Assembly (NCBI GenBank): GCA_016858145.1
Contig: JAEHOE010000007.1
Location: 1,054,001 to 1,118,000 of the forward strand
Reading direction: 5' to 3'
From: Edaphochlamys debaryana
Taxonomy: Eukaryota; Chlorophyta; Chlorophyceae; Chlamydomonadales
DNA: 64,000 nucleotides
Shown here in pieces: positions 53,667-64,000 of the stretch. The stretch's first letter is position 1. Every line of letters starts with the position of its first letter. The translations under genes were made by a program, and so were the position numbers. The notes beneath the pieces were generated by a model, which saw nothing but the letters and a program-made list of their open reading frames with translations, was not told the DNA's origin and made no database searches.

Positions 53667-54778
53667 CGCCCCCAGTTTCTGGCCGAGGACGCTCCCAAGC
53701 CAGGCCCGAGGCCCTAGCGGGTTACCCGTCCCTTGCGACGACGGAAAGCCTGCCGGCCACGAGTTGCGTAGGTTCCCTCCATGCCCCATGTCAGCCCCAG
53801 GGCGTGTACGGCATGCAGTACAGTCATGCTTCGTCAACCACTGGCTCTCCGGGTGGGTTGCAGGTGTTACAGCCCACCGCCAACCTCATGGCATCGTCAA
53901 TTCGTGATGAAGAGTAACGCGTGTGGAGCGTTGAGCCACTCGGCACGGGCAAGTCCACCATCTACACGCATGCCGATAGTCCATTCCCCTCCACCTCCAA
54001 CACGGCCAAAATGTTGTACCAGTTAGCGCTCCGTTCTATGTACAGTCATCCCGCGCTCCTCCTCATCCTCAGATGCACTGCCCACCTCGCCTCCCGTTCT
54101 GCAGTTATGGTTCCGCCGAATAAACCCGCGTCAACTCTCGCCACGTGACGACATTCCACTGCCGGGTTGCCCCCCCGAGCGAGGCCCTCGCCCTGCCCGA
54201 CCGTACACGTTCCCGCCCGACCGCACCGCCTGCTCGCAAGACAAGTAGCGGAGCTTCCTCCCCTCACATCCTCAAGCCATCGTCCCAAATGTTTGAAAGT
54301 CCAACCTTCCGACCCTCCGCGTGGCCCCTTGCCCCGCCCGTACAGTCGACGCAGAGTACTTGCCTGCCGTCAAGCACTACCGTATGTATATACCCAGTCA
54401 AAGGCTTCATTGCCGTCCTCTTCGTGCTGCCACACCCTGCAACTGGGCCCGCAACGGACTTCGCAACAACGACCAACCGCCACCGGGGCCCCCCGTTGGT
54501 CCGCCTCGCCTTATTCTGCTGCCTGTAGTCCCCCCCCCTCGGCCCCCGCCCCCCCCCCCCCGTCCCGCCTGGCCGCTCCCCTTTGCTCCCCTTTGCCACC
54601 GGCACGTGCCGGCACGTTGCCGTGCTTGCCCCAGGCGCGCATGCAGCCTCCAGGGGCCAGAGGGCGCAGGCCGAGGCCTGCCGGCGGTGCCCTGCCCGCC
54701 GGCCCCTCCCTCGTCCTTCGGCGGTCGGGGGCCTCCATGCCCGCCAGCCTCCGTGCCCCGCGTCACTCGTCGTCCAGA

Positions 54779-54873
54779 GACCGGTAGACGCCATCCTCCA
54801 GGATCCAGGGTCCAGAACCCAGGGTCCAGGATCCAGGATCCAGGACCCAGGGACCGATAGACGCCATCCTCCA
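54779..54873. repeat. 22-bp direct repeats flanking a CCAGGATCC array
   Basis: Two 22-bp copies (54779-54800 and 54852-54873) start with GACCG and end with CATCCTCCA, differ at one base, and flank a 51-bp array of degenerate CCAGGATCCAGGGTC units. It lies about 80 bp beyond the P450 stop, probably in its 3' UTR. Confidence 0.85.
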
Positions 54874-54955
54874 CCGGCCGCGCGCAGCAGGCAGGGGCCT
54901 GCCTGCCTCGGCTGCCCATCCCCCCTTCCCCCCTCCCCCCTCTACTCGTCACCCG

Positions 54956-57900
54956 TCACTCCTCCTCCTCCAGCAGCTCCCTCGGCGTGAGGCGGCAGCG
55001 GATGCCCTGCAGCCCCGCGGTCTGCAGAGTCAGGTGGGTGCTCTCGCGGGCGCGGATGCCAGCGCGGCCACCCATCTGCGGCCGGGCGGGGGTGGGGGCC
55101 AAGGGCGCGGGAGGGGGTCACCAGGGTTCAGAGCGACCACGGCCGGGATGGGTGTGTGTCTCTGGCGTCGACGCTCGCACGCCAGTGCTCTCACGTGCTG
55201 ACACCGGCCGATGCACCCTCCGGGCTCGCGTACCCCCTTCCAGCACAAGCCTCCAGCCCACGCCGCCAGCCCCCTCTCCTCCCTCCCTTCCCATCCAAAC
55301 CCCGCTTGCCTCCGGCGCCAGCTCCACCCGGAAGGCCGCCAGCAGCGCCGCCAGCACCGTCATCACCTCCAGCTTGGCCAGGGACTGCCCCACGCAGGAG
55401 CGGGGGCCCTCGGAGAAGGGCATGTAGCTGGGGAGGGGGTGGGGGGAGGGGGTGGGGGTGGGGGGGGGGAAGGCAAGGGAGGTTGCGGGTTGGGAGGTTG
55501 GGCGGGGGGCAGGGGCGGGGGCGGGGCAAGGTTGTGGAAGGTGTGTGGGAGATGGACAGGGGCCGCTGAAGGCATGCTGCGGGGAGGTAGGGGGGTGTAT
55601 AGCAATAACAAAGGATACAGCATTGCATGACCTCAGAAACTAACTCCGGTCTACCCGACTACCTCCAGCGACACCTCCCCAGCTGCAGCCCGAGGCGACC
55701 CCACCCGGCCCCACCTAATGCCCTCCCGCCTGCCGCCGCCCCAGCTGCCGCCCACGCCCTCGTCATCATCGTCCGCCTCCGCCGACCCCACGCGGCTGGC
55801 GGAGCCCCGGGCGGAGTCCTGCGACCGCCGGCCGCCGCCGCCGCCAGCGCTGCCGCCGCCGCCAGCGCCGCCGCCGCCGCCAGCGCCGCCGACGGGGCCG
55901 GCGACAGCGTCGGCGGACGCCGCCGCCACCTCCACCGGGCCGGCGGGCGCCGCCGCTGCCGCGGGCTTGGCGGCGGCGGCGGACGCGGGGCTGGCGGCGG
56001 GGGCGGGGGGGTGGGCGGGTTCCTGCGTGCCGAACTCCTTGGACCGCATGTCGAGGACGTACGTCTCGTGGTGCACACCTTTGGGTGTGGGGCGGGGCGG
56101 GGGAAGATGGTGGGGGGGGACCTGTCATGGCGGCGCAGGCAGAGGAGGACCCTCGCCCCCCCCCCCCATGCCGGGCAGGCGTGTTCAGAGCGCGATGGGA
56201 GACCCCCAGCGGAGCAACCCGACCCCCTATCCTTCCGAGGTAGAGTACTGTAGTTGCCGCTCAGGCCGCCTCCTTGGGTTCGGTCTCCCGCTCACCCGCC
56301 CACCGCTCCGGGCGGTACTCCTCCGGGTGGGACCAGTTGTGGCGGGTGTTCTGGATGGCGAAGAGGGAGGTGCCCACGGGGGTGCCGGGGGGGACCGTGT
56401 AGGGGCCGATGCGGGTGGGCTTCTCGGTGATCCTGGGGAGGGGTGGCGGGGGGGGGGGCTCAGGGAAGGTGAGCAGGGAGGGGGTCGAGGGGCGCTAAGA
56501 GGGCTGCCGCAGTGCGGAGTGACGGGGAGGGGTGGGGGAGGAGCGCAGGGGGGAGGGGCGTTGGAAGAGGTGATCCGTGATCCTGGTGGGAGGGGGGGGA
56601 GGGGAGAGGGAAGGCGGGGGCGTTCAGAGCGCTGGGTGGTACAGTGCGGAGCGACGTGTGCTCGTAAGCGGCCAGCCACCTTCGCCGACGCCCCCTTCCC
56701 CCTCCCAATCCCTCCGCCCCCGCCCATCCCCCACCCCCCACTCCCACCCCACCCCCACCTGCCCATGATAGAGACCACAGGGAACATCCGCATGGCCTCC
56801 TGGGGGGGGGTGGAATGTGGCGCCTCTCTGCAGCCGTACACTCCAGGCCATCTTCCCCTCTCCTCCACCGTCCTCCCGCTCCCCTCTTCCACACACACCT
56901 TGACGCAGGCGGTGTCCCAGGGCAGGAATCACGCTCCTGCTCCCCTTGCCCCCCTTCCCCCTTCCCCCTTCCCCCTTCCCCCTCTCCCCTCTCCCCTCTC
57001 CCCCCCCCCGCTCTACCCCCCCCACCTTGACGCAGGCGGTGAGGTAGGGCAGGCGCTTGAGGTCCTCCAGCTCCAGGGCCCGGGCCGCCCCCGCGCCCCC
57101 CCGGCTGCCGGGCAGCACCAGCAGCCCCGCGGCCTGGAGCTCGGCAGCCACCTTGTCCTGCACACCTGGGGGGGAGGGGGGGAAAGAAAGGGGGGGTGAG
57201 GGGGTAGCAAGATGGGTTGGCGGGGGGGAAGGGAGGGAGGAAAGATGGGGAATGGGGTAGGGGGGTACAGCGCGGCAGCCACCTTGTCCTGCACGCCTGG
57301 GGGGTGGGGGAAGAGGGGTTGGGGGGAGGGGGTGTTTGTTGCTGAGCCGGATCGCTGGGGGGAGGGGAGGGTGGCGTGGGGGGCTGGCAAGATGGGTTGA
57401 AGAGAGAGGGGGGGGGCGCAGGGGAGAGGGGAACCGAGAAGAAGGAGGAGGGGACAGCAGTGGACAGCAGGGGTGCGGACGAGGCCTCGAGTAAAAGGGT
57501 GGGAGCGGCGCAAGTAGGGGCCCCCCCGGCCGAGAAGGCCGTGCATGGGTCCGTGGGTCGGTGCGCACCGGGGGTGGTGGCGATGTTGAAGAGCGTCCAG
57601 CTGATGGTGTGGCCCGTGGTCTCGAAACCCTCCACAAACAGGATGCCGATCTGGCGTGTGGAAGGTGGGGGTGGGTAACATAGCGGTGCAGTGGCCCTCG
57701 CAGCGGGGCGGCGGCTTCTTCCTCTTGTGTCCTCCCCCATAACCCCGCGGCTTCGCCAGCGGCGGCGGGCCCTACCCTCTACCCCGGCGCCTTGGGGGCG
57801 GATGTCCACGGAAGAGACCCTCATTCCCCTCCACCCCGGCGTCGCCCGCGGCGGTCCCTCTGCCCTCCCCCGGAGCCTTACCCCACAATCCCACCTCCGA

Positions 57901-60900
57901 CAGGTCGGAAGAGCCCCCAGATACCCCTTCGCCCCCGCTGGACCTCGCCGGACCTTTCGCTCTGGACCTCGGTCCGCATCGGGCTCGCTGGCCGCCGTCC
58001 TCTCGTCAAAGATCACCCCTTAACCCCCCCCCCCTCCCCCGCGGACCCCACCTCCGACAGGACGCGCTCCTCCGTGATGGTGGGGGCAACGCGCCGGCCG
58101 GTCTGGGAGGGGGACGTGGCGGTAGGGCGCAGGGAGGCAGTCAGCAGACCTTGTGCGAACTCGCCTGCCCGTCGCCCTCCGCCTCCACACAAGCTCCGCT
58201 CGCCCCCACGCGCGCCCCCCTCACCCCTCCACCGGGGCCTCCTCCCCTCTCCCTTCCCCCCGTCCATCCCCCCCCCCAACGCACCCTCCTGCTCGCCTCC
58301 TCCGCCTCTGCCGCGCTCGCCTCCAGCACCCGGTACAGCTGCGCGCCAATATCGGCGTCCCCCCGCGGGGGCGGCCCGCGGGCCTTCATCTCCGCCAGCA
58401 GTGCGCGCATGTGGCGCTGGAAGTCGGCGAACGCCTTCCGGCCTGCGTCACACAACAGCGCCGATCGCGTAACGGGGGTCATGCGGGTGTTCGAGAGACG
58501 GCAATGCAGGGCACCCACCCGCACCCACCCTTGGGCCCGTTCTTGAACAGCCCGGGCGCCACCTCCCTCAGGGGGTTGGCGATGCAGCGCATGATCTCAG
58601 TGAAGGCGCGGGGGAGGACCCGCAGGAGGTGGTCGGGGGGGACCTGACAGGGGGAGGGGGGAGGGAGGGGGAGGGAGGGAAGGAGGTGGTGGAGAGAGGA
58701 GGCGGGGTGAGGCGAGGGGGGAGGCAGCCGGTGGGTTCAGTAGTCTTGAGCTGGTGTTTTGCAGTCACGGGGTGCGGTGCGGGTGGGAGAACGACCAGCA
58801 GCTGACAACACCTGCCCTTGCCCCTGTTCCCAAGCCTCCGTCCCCCATGCCTCCGCCCCCCTTGCAACCCCACCCCACCTGGCGCAGGCGGACGCAAGCG
58901 TAGTCGTGGCCAAAGGCGGCCTGAACGGGCGAGGGGGGGGGGGGGAGGTGAGCAAGAGAGGGTGCAGGCGGGTATGACCGACATGAGAGCCGTAGGCTTC
59001 CCCATCCCCACCCAACAGGCCGCCGCAGCCAGCCCAGGCCTTCCCCCCTAGCACCCTGACCCCCCATTACCAGCTTCAAACACCCCCACCCCCACCCCCA
59101 CCCCCACCCCGACCAACCCCACCAGTCCGATGACGTCCAGTGTCACCCTCAGCGCCGCTTGGTCCACGTCCACACAGGCCCCGGGGCGCAGGGAGCGGAG
59201 CCACTCCACCAGCTCGCCCGTGCGGTCGCTGGGGGGTGGGGGGCGGGGGGGCGTCGAGGGTTTTGTCGAGGCGGGGCGGCGGGGCGAGGAAGGACAATGG
59301 ACCTTGAGCTGGTACGAACACGCTGGTACGAACAAGCGGGTGCGTTATTCTGGGTACCTTCTTACATCGGCTGCGTCCCTCGACCTAGCTAGCTATGACC
59401 TCGTCCCTCCCATCCCCAGGCTACATACCGTGTGCTCACCGGATGAGCGGGAACTTCTTGCGGATGTTGCCGAACGCAAAGGACAGCGCGACGGCCTTGC
59501 GCACGGCGCGCCAGGCGTCGTCGGCGGGGGCGGTGAGGAGGTTGGGGTGGCCGTGGGGGGTGCACATCTTGTTGATGGGGGAGTAGATGGCGGAGGCCTG
59601 CGTGAGTGTGCATGGGGTGGGGGGGGGACGGGGGGAGATGGGGGGTAGGCGGGTGAAGGCCAGGACGTCTGGAAGAGTCCCCACTGTTTTGTGTGGGGGC
59701 AGGACGTTCAAATGGGGTGGGGGACCGAGAGTCAGGTCGCCAAAAGAGGATATGTGTGGTGCAACCTGAACGGCTGAAACCGGGCCCCCGCACCGGCCTC
59801 GGCCTCACCTTGTCGCACGCGCCCTCCCCGCGCCCCATGATGACCGCAAGGGCGTTGGGGTCAGACACCAGCAGACCCTCGTGCCACAGGAACTTGACTC
59901 TGAAGGGAATGCGGGGGCGGGGACGGGGGCCAGGGTGCGAAAAGCGGGCGTGGGCGTGGGCGTGGGAGCGGGTGAGGTGTGCAGCAGGTGGTGAGCACGT
60001 GGGGGCACCCTGCCCCCCTTCCCGGCAGCACATGCCCCCCGAGAGCTGCCGAAGCCACGTGCCCGCTCACCGCAGGATCCCACCGTACTGGTCGTGCCAG
60101 GCCAACAGCACTCGGTGGAAGTCGGGGCGGAACAGCTGCAGTGGGGGGGGGGCAGGGCGTGACGCAAGTGTGCGTGCCTCAGTCCTCACCAAAGTGTTCC
60201 GGGAACGAGCTTGCACACAAGAAGCCCGTCGGAGCCCCCTGCCCGTACCCACACCATCCCCTGCCTCCCTCGCTCGCTCTGAGGGTGCACGGGCACACGT
60301 ACGGCACACGTGCGGCACACGCACCTCGAGCACATTGCCGATGAAGGGCAGGCCGTGCTTCCAGGGCCCAGGGATACTGGGCATGTCGTACATGGGGCGC
60401 CTGGGGCGGTCGGGGGGAGGGGCGGTCAAAGGCTGGGAGGGGGGGACACAGTACCGGGCAGATCGCCGACCCACATCCCAACCCGCACCTCAGCACCCCC
60501 TGCCCGGCCCCTCTGGACAGCCAGCACTAAGCGCCGAGGGCTCGACTCACCCCCCGCCACCCCCGCCTCACGCCCTCTCACCTCGACCCCCGCCCCCGCC
60601 CAAGTCCCCACGGCGCCGCCTCACCTGGCACGCACGACCATCCAGCCAGCCAGCACCGCCATCGCCGCCGCCACCACCGCCAACAGGCCCTGGGACGCAG
60701 CGCCGCGGCGGCGGGTGGCGGCGGGGTCGGGGCACGTCCCGGACAGGGTTCCGGGCAGGGGCCAGGCGGCTCCGCCGGGGGCAGGGGCGGGCGGGGGAGG
60801 GGCGGAGGCGCGGGGGCCCGGCTCCGGAAGCGGCCACGCGGGGCCGCCAGCGTCGGGTTGGACGGCGGATGCAGAGTTAGTGGCAGCAGCAGTAGCAGCA

Positions 60901-61040
60901 GCGGGGGCTGCGGAGAGGGCTGGTGTGGCGATGGTGGCGAGCAGGAGGGAAGCCAGCGCCAGCGCGCAAAGCGACAACGTGGGTCGCAGCCGCGAGCGCG
61001 GGCGGCCCGGGGCCGGGCTAGCGCTGAGCGGAGAGGGCAT
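54956..61040 (-). CDS. Cytochrome P450 with N-terminal signal/anchor and low-complexity insertion
   Basis: A haem-thiolate mono-oxygenase, substrate unknown; the CYP family was not assigned. Met at 61040 opens a hydrophobic leader (LSLCALALASLLLATIATPA), a Pro/Ala linker, then a second hydrophobic stretch (GLLAVVAAAMAVLAGWMVV). This suggests membrane anchoring or organelle targeting. Core motifs follow in order: PSIPGPWKHGLPFIGNVLE (Pro hinge), RVTLDVIG with AAFGHDY, I-helix FVEGFETTGHTISW, K-helix EAMRMFP (ExxR), YRPERW, and haem loop FSEGPRSCVGQSLAK with the Cys ligand. Between PERW and the haem loop lies an extra Ala/Gly/Ser/Asp-rich stretch of about 100 residues. The intron after FRVELAPE has a GC donor (55309-55308). 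The last exon starts MGGRAGIRARES and ends RELLEEEE. Several introns contain duplicated exon edges. Phases agree throughout. Confidence 0.9.
56405..56660. repeat. Tandem partial duplication in a P450 intron
   Basis: The words GTGATCCTGG (56427 region and 56576 region) and CAGTGCGGAG (56511 region and 56644 region) recur in the same order with a spacing of about 135-150 bp. The first copy includes the edge of the exon encoding ITEKPTRIG, so an exon end was duplicated into the adjoining intron. Confidence 0.65.
56905..57056. repeat. Duplicated exon end (TACVK) in a P450 intron
   Basis: CTTGACGCAGGCGGTG occurs near 56909 and again near 57028. The right copy is the real exon end, which reads ACVK followed by the GT donor on the minus strand. 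The left copy lies inside the next intron and would offer a decoy donor. Confidence 0.75.
57125..57302. repeat. Duplicated exon start (VQDKVAAEL) in a P450 intron
   Basis: GGCAGCCACCTTGTCCTGCA is found near 57143 and near 57270. On the minus strand the left copy is the real exon start (acceptor CAG, then VQDKVAAEL). The right copy lies upstream in the intron, keeps the acceptor and the first eight codons, then diverges into intron sequence. Confidence 0.75.
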
Positions 61041-61773
61041 GGCTAGCGCGCGAGGTTGTGGTTACAGTCTGGGTTGGGCGGTAGGAAAGCTGGCGGGAGC
61101 TGTGTCGAAGGACTGCGGCAAAGGGTTTGGTCGCCAACGTGTGTGCTTGCTTGCCGTCGCGCCTTCACGAGCAGCGCCTTGTAAACAGAGGCCTGGCTTA
61201 CGCCTGCGTGATGCTAGCGCTGACTAGGGCCGAGACCAAGGTTAACGTTGTCGTCGACAAGGAGAGGGAGAGCGAGCGAGAACGCGTCGGCGCGGGGCAG
61301 ATATCGAACCGCGAGGCGGGCGGCGGTCCGAGGTCCCAAGGGGCCGTCGCCGGCTCTCCCTTCAGCACGATCACCGGGCCCGCTAGCTCAATGCGCTGAC
61401 AGCGAGCGTACATGCGTGTACCGCCGGATGCCTGTGCTAGCGGGTTGACGCTCGGGTCAGGGCGCTGAGGGCCGCGGAAGCGCGACCCAGTGGGGCAGCA
61501 TTGCAGCCTCGACAGCTTCAGCGCAGGTAGTTCCAGTGGTCACGCAGCGCCCCACAGCGGCGGTATGCCCCGCGCGTCTCTGCCACGCCAAACTTTGCGG
61601 GCCACGGTTCGCAGGCCCGCACCTCAACCCCCCGCGCTCCGGGTCGCTCGTCCCTCTTGCCACCAGGCCCTGCCCAGGGGCCCTGGCCCTGCCTCCCCCG
61701 GCGGCCCCTCCGGACGCCACCCCCGCAAGAGCCCCCCCCGCCTCTGCACCCCGCCCCCCCCCCCCCCCGCCCC
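61041..61773. other. Spacer upstream of the P450 gene
   Basis: The spacer lies between the P450 start and the stop of the oxygenase-like gene, both on the minus strand. It should contain the P450 promoter and the neighbour's 3' UTR. A minus-strand TGTAA (TTACA at 61072-61076) is a possible poly(A) signal for the upstream gene. No coding exon is seen; a GAGAGGGAGAGCGAGCGAG purine run lies near 61261-61280. Confidence 0.5.
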
Positions 61774-64000
61774 TCACTCGAACACCAGCGGCAGCGTCAG
61801 GTGGCTGTCCTCCCCCGACTCAGCCGCGGGGAAGGTCAGGCCCATGAGGCACTCCTTGACCTGGGGGGGGCAAAGGGCAGAGGGGAGAGCGGTGTGGGGG
61901 GGAGGGGGGGGGGCAGAAGCTCCGCAGCAGGTGCAGAGGCAGCGACGCACCCCCGTGCCCAACACTTCCCTGGACCCAACCCCACCCTCAAACACCCCAG
62001 CGGCCGTCCAGTTTACAGGGCTGGTCAATGAGAGGCGACACGCCCCAGCCAACCCCAGGAGGACAGCCCCCGCCCCTCAGCCCTCCCCACCCCCACCCCG
62101 CCCCACCCCCACCCCGCCCCACCCCCACCCCGCCCCACCTCCCCCTGCACCAGCGCCCTCAGCCGCGGCAGCACCCGCCCCTCCAGCAGCGCCTCCGCCG
62201 CCGCGCGGTCGTGGTTGGGCACCTGCTCGCACGGGGCCACGTGACACAGAGTCACGCAACGGGCAACATGTGCCCCACATGTGCCGGCATGAGGGGGCAG
62301 CGCTGAGTCCTTACGGCAAGCAGATCCAGCGGTACGGCGCGGTACGGCACTGACTCACCTCCACCAGCGTGTCGGCCAGCCAGGTGAGGTCCGTGACGGC
62401 CCCCGTGGCCCCCGAGATGGTGACGCGGGAGATGAGCGTGCCTGTGTTTTGGGGGTGGGTGGGGTGGGGATGGGGGGTAGGGAAGGGGGGGTAGGGAAGG
62501 GAGGGGAGGGGGGCAGGATGGTGATGGGGGGGGGGGATGTGCAGGAAGGGGGGGACGAGGGAGAGACGCGTTGTTTACGGGTGAAACGTGGGGTTCATGC
62601 GCCGGCATGTTACATAAGTACCACACTGAGACCGATAGACTGCGCCTCTGCCCCAACCCCACGGGGACCTCTTCCATATGCATGGCCGTGTCCACCTTGC
62701 TTCCCCTCCCGCCCCTGCCCCCCCGGTCCCTGCACCCACCCGACACCAGCCCGCTGACTGCCTCCAGCGCCGCCCACAGCGGCTCCAGCCCCTCGCTCAG
62801 GGCCGCGGCCGCCTCAGCGGGATCCAGGGGGCCGGAGAAGAAGGGCGCCGGCTCCGTGAACCAGCCTGGGGGTGGGGGTTGCGTGCAGGGGAGGATGGGT
62901 GCTTGAACCCAGGGGGGAGTGAGGGCCCGGATTGCCCCGGGGGCAAGGAGTTTGCTGACAAGGGAGGAGGCGATCATGACATTTGGGGACGAGAGTGGGG
63001 TCGGGGTGCTCGTCGGCAAGTGGCGGATGGCCCTTGGCCCGTGGTCGCCTGGGTGGTGTGACTCTCAACCTCCTGCACCCCCAACCCCCCACCCACTAAC
63101 AACCCCCAACCCCCAACTGCCGACGCACCGTGCAGCACCAGGCGCCCCTTGCGCGGGTCCCGCGTGCCGTGCACCTGCCGTACAGGGAGGGGAGGATGCA
63201 GCACATGTGTACGGCACTGGTGACGACCGCAACAGCAGCATCAGCAACAACCGTCCAAACCACCAACCGCCACAGCAGTTGCACAACCGCCAACGGCCAA
63301 CCGCCACACACGGGGCGGGGCCCGCACACGCACCTGGCGCACGCCGTGGGGGAAGCGCGGGTCGAATACGGTGAGGCGGTTGAAGGGGGAGGGCACCCGA
63401 GTGACCAGGTGCTGGAGCTCCAGGCCCTGGGGGGGGGGGGGGTGGCCGATGGGGGGGGGCAGGGAGCGGGGAAAGGGACATGTCGGGTCGGTTAAAGTCA
63501 GCGGCCGCTCGGGGGAAGCGGTGGGGCAGGTGCCGTGATTAGGCTCACGGCCCCATCGCGACGTCGCGCAGCTCCACTCCACACACCCGGCGGCCGCACC
63601 TTGCGTGGGTCGAAGCTGCGCCAGTAGTTAAGCACCTGGGGGGGCACGGGGGGGGGGAAGGGGGACGGGGGACGCGGGATGCGAGCTTGGAGTGCATGGC
63701 AGACGTAGCGGCGGCAGGCAGCCCGTCACAAGCAAGAACCAGCGGTCCCACGCTTTCCTTTCCCTTAACCGTAGGCTTAACAGTAGGCTGCCGCAAAGGC
63801 GGCTCCGAGTGGCGCGTGCTGCCGTGAGGTCGAGGCCCAGGGATCTCACCTCCGGTTTGAGGATCATGGTCTCACCGCCCACAAACTCCCGCTTGTCCCA
63901 GTCTAGGGGGTGTGGGGGGGGGAAGGGGGTCAGGGATAGGTCAGCCAGCTGCGGTGAGGGAGCATGACGTGTGTCCAGGGGGGCAGCGCGACCGGCAAAG
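61774..64000 (-). CDS. 2-oxoglutarate/Fe(II) oxygenase-like protein, 3' part (gene continues beyond the window)
   Basis: Only the C-terminal part is present. Exons on the minus strand encode WDKREFVGGETMILKPE (63904-63850 region), VLNYWRSFDPRK, LELQHLVTRVPSPFNR with LTVFDPRFPHGVRQ, VHGTRDPRKGRLVLH, and GWFTEPAPFFSGPLDP. FPHGV supplies the distal iron-binding His and KGRLVLHGWF the 2-oxoglutarate-binding Arg typical of the double-stranded beta-helix oxygenases. The proximal HxD should lie outside the window. The end, SRVTISGATGAVTDLTWLAD through VLPRLRALVQ to HLTLPLVFE, resembles the TonB/AgmX-PglI C-terminal fold seen in bacterial proteins; that second assignment is tentative. Stop at 61774-61776. 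No target can be named. Confidence 0.7.

Larger units (their letters stand above)
53412..54955. other. Tail-to-tail intergenic region, SBP right copy and P450
   Basis: About 1.5 kb lie between two convergent genes. No exon chain is seen. The left part contains a TGTAA (53662-53666) that could end the selenium-binding transcript, and the right part contains a direct-repeat cluster (54779-54873). Composition is mixed, with C-rich runs near 54525-54570. Confidence 0.55.

Noticed and set aside
61290..61420. tRNA-like words: TAGCTCAATG near 61384 and GGTTCGATA on the opposite strand near 61305.
   Set aside because: The two box-like words lie on different strands and no cloverleaf stems can be drawn around either.

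Overview
The window looks like nuclear DNA of a green alga in or near the Chlamydomonas/Volvox group. It is very GC-rich. Its genes are built of short exons separated by introns with GTGAG/GTGCG-type donors and GCAG-type acceptors, and the encoded proteins carry long Ala/Gly/Pro/Ser-rich stretches. No prokaryotic operon, tRNA, rRNA, CRISPR array or intact transposon was seen. All gene models below were assembled by eye from reading frames, splice consensus and intron phase; exon edges in the conserved domains are firm, while first exons and low-complexity stretches are less so.

Layout: a giant formin on the + strand (379-10686) converges on a PLAT-domain protein with a p25-alpha-like region (minus, 11628-19936). 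After a 2.6 kb gap comes a CDKL-like CMGC kinase (minus, 22554-26313). Then follow two tandem paralogues of an NADP oxidoreductase of the coenzyme-F420-dependent type (minus, 28105-30289 and 31265-33347). A Raf/TKL-type protein kinase runs on the + strand (34580-39395). Next is a head-to-head pair of selenium-binding protein (methanethiol oxidase-like) genes, one minus (41910-46758) and one plus (47788-53085), forming a large inverted duplication. The right end holds a cytochrome P450 (minus, 54956-61040) and the 3' part of a 2-oxoglutarate/Fe(II) oxygenase-like gene that runs off the right edge (minus, 61774-64000).

The genes do not form one pathway. Formin and the CDKL kinase suggest actin and ciliary functions; the oxidoreductases, selenium-binding proteins, P450 and oxygenase are redox enzymes. 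The most notable observations concern gene structure. In both paralogue pairs exactly one intron is displaced (by 18 or 21 nt) with its phase unchanged. Four introns appear to use GC-AG splice sites. The inverted selenium-binding-protein pair has a patchwork of near-identical and diverged segments, including an almost unchanged 3' UTR. The P450 carries a low-complexity insertion just before its haem-binding loop.
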